DNA from: Ottelia alismoides
Lineage: Eukaryota; Streptophyta; Magnoliopsida; Alismatales; Hydrocharitaceae
Direction of reading: 5' to 3'
Assembly (NCBI GenBank): GCA_037367405.1
Contig: JAZKJV010005538.1
Coordinates: forward strand, 1 to 64,000
Length of the DNA stretch: 64,000 nucleotides
Under the pieces are notes generated by a model. The model had not been told where the DNA came from. It searched no databases and saw nothing but the letters and a program-made list of their open reading frames with translations. Shown here one piece after another: positions 59,295 to 64,000 of the stretch. Positions within the stretch are counted from its first letter, which is position 1; every line of letters begins with the position of its first letter. A program made the position numbers and the translations under genes.

Positions 59295-59344
59295 CTCGTA
59301 CCCATCGACTGGTGTCTTCACGAGATATTGAAAACCAACATGAA

Positions 59345-60205
59345 TAAGGATTAATTGGCAGTCGAATAATTATTATGATTTAGTCGGACTATAGTTGATT
59401 TGTATTTTTAACTATTTTAAATTTATAAATAATTTTTTATACATATATTCCTATATATTTGCATAGATTTGTTCATTTCCTATACTATCATAATATAAAA
59501 GAAACAATTGAATTCAAAGCAAACATTCTAAGGACCGTCCTCAAGGATTACTATCTAAAAAAGCAAACATTATAAATAAAAAAAATCACTGTATTGTAAC
59601 GTCGCTTCCAGACCTTTATTCTCCAGGGTCGCTGAGAATCTCAATGGTGCGTAGAAGATAGTCTCCATCTTCTCAATGGTGGTTCATGACTGACAACACG
59701 ATCTCGATTTCCCAGAGGCCATATCATAAAGGAATGCACCCACGATTACATGCACAACAAATCGCAAGGGGCCTTTATGGTCTATTTGTATAAATAACGT
59801 GGTATAGAAGTAAATTTGTAATGTGGTTCATGGATGTAAAATAAAAATTATGGGACTAAAGGACGAGTCTGATTTATTAGAAAGAAGGGACCTTAGCAAT
59901 AAGACTTTGCCTGATTCAGGCTTGTGGATGAAGGCACTGGAAATGAATGAAAACATTGATCGATTAATCTTGTCGTGCTTGAGAACAAAGAGGTCTGGCC
60001 ACAATAAAAAAATTGTACATTTAAAAAAAACAAAAAAAAACTATCTTTCCTAAAAAATTTATCGTAGTCGGTCGAGTAATCAGATCAATGTGTCGACCAA
60101 CTAAACTATTGTACGAGTTGTCAATAGTTAGTTGGGTACCCCATCGGCCTACTAATATGGCTAGTTGGGCTATTCGGTTGATTTTTGCAACTATGATGAT
60201 TGATT
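59345..60205. mobile_element. hAT-type element, AGTCGG family, degenerate and interrupted
   Basis: The left part starts inside the family sequence (AAGGATTAATTGGCAGTCG) and the right part ends TTTTTGCAACTATG, a decayed family end. Between about 59530 and 60040 there is other sequence, so it was interrupted by an unidentified insert. Target duplication not visible. Confidence 0.6.
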
Positions 60206-60365
60206 AATAAATCAGACTAAATCAATACATTCTTGTGGCAGGACTTCGGCCGTCGGGGGTGTAAGGACGGCAACAACCCCATTTGAAAGGCTAGTGATCA
60301 TTGCCGCTTTTTAAGAGGGTTGAATCATTGGGGGACCAAATCCGCCTCCACGCATATCTCCCCGA

Positions 60366-62139
60366 ATGGCTCCCGACCCTCCCCCTCCCGACCCTCCCCC
60401 TCCAAACCCTACCCCCCAAGGCGGCGCTCCTGACCTTCCTGCCGCCGCCGCCTCCACTCCTCAAGCGCCCCAGCCCTTCTCCTCCTCCTCCTCCTCCTCT
60501 CCTCCTCCCCTCGCCGCCAGTTCCGCTGCTCTTGCTTTCCAGCTACCTCCAAGTTGCTCCAACTCCTGCCGGCTCTATTTTCTCTTTCGGGATTTCCGTT
60601 GCCCGGCCTCTCCCCACTTTTTCCGACCCCCCCACTTCCACCCCTCTCTCCCGCTCTGTGGATGGCTTCCCTCTTGCCCCTCCTCCGCCTCAGCCGCCTC
60701 TGCCGCTGTCTTCAGCCACTACCTTCGGCTGCCCGCCTGCGAAGCCTTCCTGGCGCGAGGTCTGTGGGGCTTCTACACCCCTTCCCTTTGTCCCTGCTTC
60801 TCGCCGCATGGGATATGTCGCCCCTTCTTCTTTCGACGGCTTACAGGTTGCCTATGCCACTGAGGACGACGTCAATGCCCTGGATCATGCCTGGGAACAT
60901 ACTATTGTCTTCTATGTCCTAGGTAAATCTCCGTATCGGAAGCTCTTACTAAATTTCATTGAAAAGGTGTGGAAGCCTGTAGGTGACTTCAAGCTCTTTC
61001 CACGGCCCAACGGCTTCTTCTACCTGAAGTTAAGCTCGGATGAAGCTTGCCAGCGTATCCTTGATGGCGGCCCTTGGCTGTTTCAAGGTAGACTCATGGT
61101 TCTTCGTAGATGGGAGGCGGGCCTTTGCCTTGAGAGGGATCTCCTCTCTGAAATTCCCCTATGGGTTAGGTTCCACGGCCTTAGCTTGGGTCACTACTCG
61201 GTGGCTATCCTCAACAAAATTGCGAGCCTACTGGGCACCCCCCTATTCATGGATGCAGCCACTGCGGCTGGAATGCGGGAGGGTTACGCTAGATGCTGCA
61301 TTTCAATTCATGCTGGTAAGGACATCCCACAAGAGGTCCCGCTATGGTTTTTCAATGATACAAAGCTCATGATTGAGGTGGAGTTGGAGTGGCGTCCTCC
61401 CAGGTGTGTGCATTGTATCTCTTTTGATAATCCTACCTCCCGATGCACCCGCTCCATTAGCGTGGCCCCTTATCTTGTGCGGTATAATGATGAACTCTCG
61501 GCTGACTATTCGAACCTTGTGGATGTGACAATGTCGGAGTCTCTTGGTGGCCCTCCTAAGGAGCCGCCACTGGAGATTCCTTCGAAACAGCCTCCACCCG
61601 AGTGCGTTGAGCGCTCCCCAACTGTCCTCTCCCAGCCCGGCTCTTAGGGCCCACCTTCGGCCCCCTTGGAAGGCCTGCTCAGTATACTCTCGCCCTCCAG
61701 GGAGGCTCCCAAAGAGCGTCTCCCCTCCTCTCTGCCTGTGAAGGAACTGGTCTCTCCACTATCCACTGTTGATTCTCATTCAGCCCTTATGCTGGAAGAT
61801 AGCGGTATGCCACCAGCTATCATGCTAGACCACAACGCCCCATCAAGGGCCTCAAAGCGAGTCTCTGGCAAGCCATTCAGCGCCTTCCCATTTGGGCCAA
61901 AGGCGCTCTTGCATCGCCCAACCACAAATGTCAGGAAAGGTGCTCAGAGGTCCTTGGGAGACCTGGATTTAAATTCTCCCATGGGGACAAGTGTCGTCTC
62001 CATCCCCTCTTCCCAGCCTTCGCATCCGAATTCTGTTGAGGCCAACTCCTCCTGGACTCCGGTCCCCCTTAGGAGAAAGAGGGGTGGTTCGGGCAACCCC
62101 AAGCACGCTGGCCGCGAAGGCCGACATCCCATTGAATAA
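60366..62139 (+). pseudogene. LINE ORF1 (DUF4283, zinc knuckle), lightly damaged
   Basis: RNA-binding ORF1 protein of plant L1-type LINEs. Best start is ATG 60366 (MAPDPPPPDPPPP); the frame with the conserved domain has no ATG until 60808. So a one-base shift within the Pro/Ser-rich part (about 60450-60700, near a TCC run) probably separates start and domain. DUF4283 spans about 60846-61400 (HAWEHTIVFYVLGKSPYRKL, FYLKLSSDEACQRIL, DGGPWLFQGRLMVLRRW, PLWVRFHGLSLGHYS). The knuckle at 61405-61446 is CVHC...N...C: Asn replaces the metal-binding His. A lone in-frame TAG at 61645-61647 precedes a Ser/Pro-rich tail that ends at 62139. Confidence 0.85.
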
Positions 62140-64000
62140 TGTCAATCATCGCCTGCAATGTGCGGGGTCTATGTAGGCCGCGCAAGCAAAGGGATCTTTT
62201 GAAAATGCTGATCAAAAGAAATGGCCAATTTAATGCCGAAATTATCAGCCTTGTGGAAACTAAAATCCGGCCAAGTTGTTGGGACAATTTTACCTCTCTC
62301 CTTCCGCCTGGCTGGAGCCTGATTCACAACAATACGGAGCTTGGGCGTATATGTGTTTTGTGGAAAGACACGGCATGGTCTTGCTCTCCACTTGCTGTTT
62401 CTGACCAGGCTATTTCCCTCAACTGCCAGAATGCGGGAGGCCTCTCGCTTGTTCTCACAGTGGTTTATGGGGCTAATTGCCCCTCTCTTCGTAGGCGCCT
62501 TTGGGAGGACCTTCGGGAAGCTCACGTTCCCGACGGTTCCCCATGGCTGGTTCTTGGTGACTTTAACATTGTTAGGTACTCGTCTGAGAAGATGGGGGGT
62601 CTTCCTCCTAGAAGGGGTGCCATGGAAGACTTCAACGATTGCATAGATGCCTGTCATCTTGTTGACCTTCATGCCTCGGGGAATCCTTGGTCGTGGACCA
62701 ACTCCTCGGTTGGCCCCTCTCGTATCGCTGCAAGGTTGGACCGTGCACTCGTTAATGAGGCATGGCTTTCTCTCCTTCCGCAATCCAAGCTGGCATATAT
62801 TCCGGTCCGACTCAGCGACCACCTTCTTCTTGCTATTCGCTATGCTCAAGAGGCGCCTAGGCGAATGCCTTTTCGATGCTTCGACTACTGGGCTACCCGT
62901 GCGGGGTATTGTGACGTGGTTGCTGATGCCTGGGCTTCCCCAATAAGGGGGAACCCGTTGTATAAAATTGCAAGGAAATTGAAGGCTGTCAAATTGGCGT
63001 TGAAGAACTGGTCCTATAACGAGGCAAATGTCTTTAACGAGGTTAAAGATATGGCTGATGCTTTAAAGTCTATCAATGAGGTATTGGCGGTCGAACCCCT
63101 TGATCCCATCATGGCTCAGTTGGAGGTTGATGCAAAGGAGCACATGGAAAGATTGGACCTCGACCTTGAATCTGCCTGGCGCCAAAAAAGTAGGGTCGAC
63201 TGGCTCCGCCTTGGTGATAAAAACACCAAGTTCTTTCACTCCTCCGCCAATTGTAGGCGGATGAGGAACTCAATCCCTCAGCTTCTGGACACGAATGGCC
63301 GCATCCTGGATTCTGCGGCGGAGGTTGCTTCTGAGGCGGTCTCCTACTTCGGGGCCCTATTAGGGCCTGCCCTCCCTCGTTCTCCTTGCCTGGACCCCCC
63401 TACTCCCCGTTTGGCCCTTTCCCCCGATGCGGCTGCCTCGCTTATTAGGCTGTTTGGGGATGATGAGATTCTTGCGGCTCTGAAGGCCATTCCCTCTGCA
63501 AAGGCCCCGGGCCCGGATGGATTTAATGCTGCATTCCTTAAAAGGCACTGGAGTCTTGTCGGCCAAGATGTCTGCGCTGCTATGCATTTCCTTCACAAGG
63601 GAGGTGCAATGGTTAGGGAGGTTAATCATACCTTTCTATCCCTTGTGCCTAAATCGGATGTTGCCAGAGGCCTCGCGGACTTCAGACCTATTGCATGGTG
63701 CAATGTCATTTATAAGATCTTTGCCAAGCTTCTTGCTTCTAGATTGGCGTTGGTTTTGCCTGACCTTATCTCCTACAATCAGACCGCTTTTGTTCGAGGC
63801 AGGACCATTGGTGATTGCACCAGATTGGCCCAAGAGCTAACCCGTAATTTTGAGCATAAGTCCTCTCTTCTGAAGGCCTGCTTGAAAGTGGACCTTTCCA
63901 AGGCCTTTGACACTATTGAACATGCGTTCATCCTGCGGAACCTCGAACTCATGGGATTTGATCCTCTTTGGGTTTCTTGGATCAAGAACTGCATTGCTAC
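62139..64000 (+). CDS. LINE ORF2: endonuclease-reverse transcriptase (partial, open)
   Basis: An uninterrupted frame of 620 codons runs to the window edge. Endonuclease domain, residues 1-230: NVRGL with Asn7, VETK with Glu40, GDFN at 140-143, and SDH at 226-228, all key residues of the APE-type nuclease that nicks the target. A linker follows with RLGDKNTKFFHSSA. RT begins at about 440: KAPGPDGF at 455-462, SLVPKSDVARGLADFRPIAW, then VDLSKAFD (motif A, catalytic Asp585) at 584-591. Motif C (FADD) and the rest lie outside. No stop or frameshift was found on codon-by-codon reading, so this copy or its parent moved recently. ATG overlaps the ORF1 stop. Confidence 0.93.
   Translation, partial: MSIIACNVRGLCRPRKQRDLLKMLIKRNGQFNAEIISLVETKIRPSCWDNFTSLLPPGWSLIHNNTELGRICVLWKDTAWSCSPLAVSDQAISLNCQNAGGLSLVLTVVYGANCPSLRRRLWEDLREAHVPDGSPWLVLGDFNIVRYSSEKMGGLPPRRGAMEDFNDCIDACHLVDLHASGNPWSWTNSSVGPSRIAARLDRALVNEAWLSLLPQSKLAYIPVRLSDHLLLAIRYAQEAPRRMPFRCFDYWATRAGYCDVVADAWASPIRGNPLYKIARKLKAVKLALKNWSYNEANVFNEVKDMADALKSINEVLAVEPLDPIMAQLEVDAKEHMERLDLDLESAWRQKSRVDWLRLGDKNTKFFHSSANCRRMRNSIPQLLDTNGRILDSAAEVASEAVSYFGALLGPALPRSPCLDPPTPRLALSPDAAASLIRLFGDDEILAALKAIPSAKAPGPDGFNAAFLKRHWSLVGQDVCAAMHFLHKGGAMVREVNHTFLSLVPKSDVARGLADFRPIAWCNVIYKIFAKLLASRLALVLPDLISYNQTAFVRGRTIGDCTRLAQELTRNFEHKSSLLKACLKVDLSKAFDTIEHAFILRNLELMGFDPLWVSWIKNCIA

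Larger units (their letters stand above)
56234..59340 (+). repeat. copia-type LTR (SIRE-like), split by two hAT-type elements
   Basis: Starts near TGAGCATGCATATTTTGATGATAAC, a start shared with large plant copia LTRs. It has TATAAATA at 56876, then a leader with AGAGCAACAAGCTCTCTAC and a CTCTGTACTTTGAGAG run. Beyond the first insertion come ATTATTTCCTGTATACGG, ACCCGGGAGTGTTTCC and ATTGTCCGATCCACTC, as near the end of such LTRs. No internal region follows, so it is solo or truncated. Removing the two insertions leaves about 1.2 kb. Confidence 0.6.
60237..64000 (+). mobile_element. L1-type LINE, young, truncated by the window edge
   Basis: A plus-strand non-LTR element with a 5' leader, ORF1 (DUF4283 and zinc knuckle, lightly damaged) and ORF2 (endonuclease and RT, open to the edge). 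ORF1 stop and ORF2 start overlap as TAATG. The 5' boundary near 60237 (GGCAGGACTTCGGCC) is inferred from the change from AT-rich flank to GC-rich leader. The 3' end and target duplication lie outside. Coding sequence is GC-rich compared with the surroundings. Confidence 0.9.

Noticed and set aside
60301..60365. ORF1 start at 60301
   Set aside because: The codon at 60301 is TTG, not ATG; no ATG occurs in that frame until 60808. ATG 60366 in another frame is the better start, with a later frameshift.
62169..62849. Long minus-strand open frame (226 codons)
   Set aside because: It lies opposite the intact endonuclease-coding part of LINE ORF2 and shows no domain; it is a shadow of that frame.

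Overview
The window is nuclear DNA of a flowering plant with a transposon-rich genome. The evidence is one small-peptide gene with a plant-specific RTFL/DVL domain, one first coding exon that resembles plant FKBP20-1, and typical plant retroelements (copia LTR elements, L1-type and RTE-type LINEs, a tRNA-derived SINE) with many small DNA transposons. Nothing in the sequence fixes the species. No prokaryotic genes, rRNA genes, organellar blocks or CRISPR arrays were seen.

Layout. 0-1.7 kb is a decayed minus-strand copia pol. 4.4-5.8 kb holds the only complete host gene seen, a single-exon 92-codon RTFL/DVL gene with a TATA box. 12.7-17.7 kb is a minus-strand copia element with unusually short LTRs; it lies between a possible 5' UTR exon near 10 kb and the FKBP20-1-like first coding exon at 19.56 kb, so it may sit in an enlarged intron. 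19.7-23.6 kb carries two LINE pieces and two hAT-type elements. 24.8-26.6 kb is a plus-strand copia LTR with a Tourist-like MITE inside. 26.9-32 kb is a dead RTE-type LINE that received a SINE and then a nested pair of hAT-type elements; a 340-bp part of it is duplicated on both sides of the insertion. 32.7-36.9 kb has two more hAT-type elements and a LINE fragment. 38.3-49.3 and 50.3-55.1 kb are two diverged, collinear copies of an unidentified repeat about 5 kb long before insertions. The first copy holds three hAT-type elements, an 80-bp-period tandem array and a 5.3-kb LINE. 56.2-59.3 kb is a plus-strand copia-type LTR split by two hAT-type elements. 60.2-64.0 kb is a young plus-strand L1-type LINE whose ORF2 is open to the window edge.

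The most striking pattern is a set of non-autonomous elements of about 0.2-1 kb that share terminal sequences beginning CAAGG or CATGG and make 8-bp target duplications, as the hAT superfamily does. They fall into at least five families, each filled near its ends with its own short motif (CGAGGCG, AGTCGG, GAAATTTCG, CGATATATC, GCATATGCGG). Several have exact 8-bp duplications that can be read directly. No hAT transposase gene is present, so the supplier must be elsewhere.

The host genes do not form an operon or pathway. Most of the window is best read as an intergenic or intronic landscape built by successive insertions whose order can often be read from nesting.
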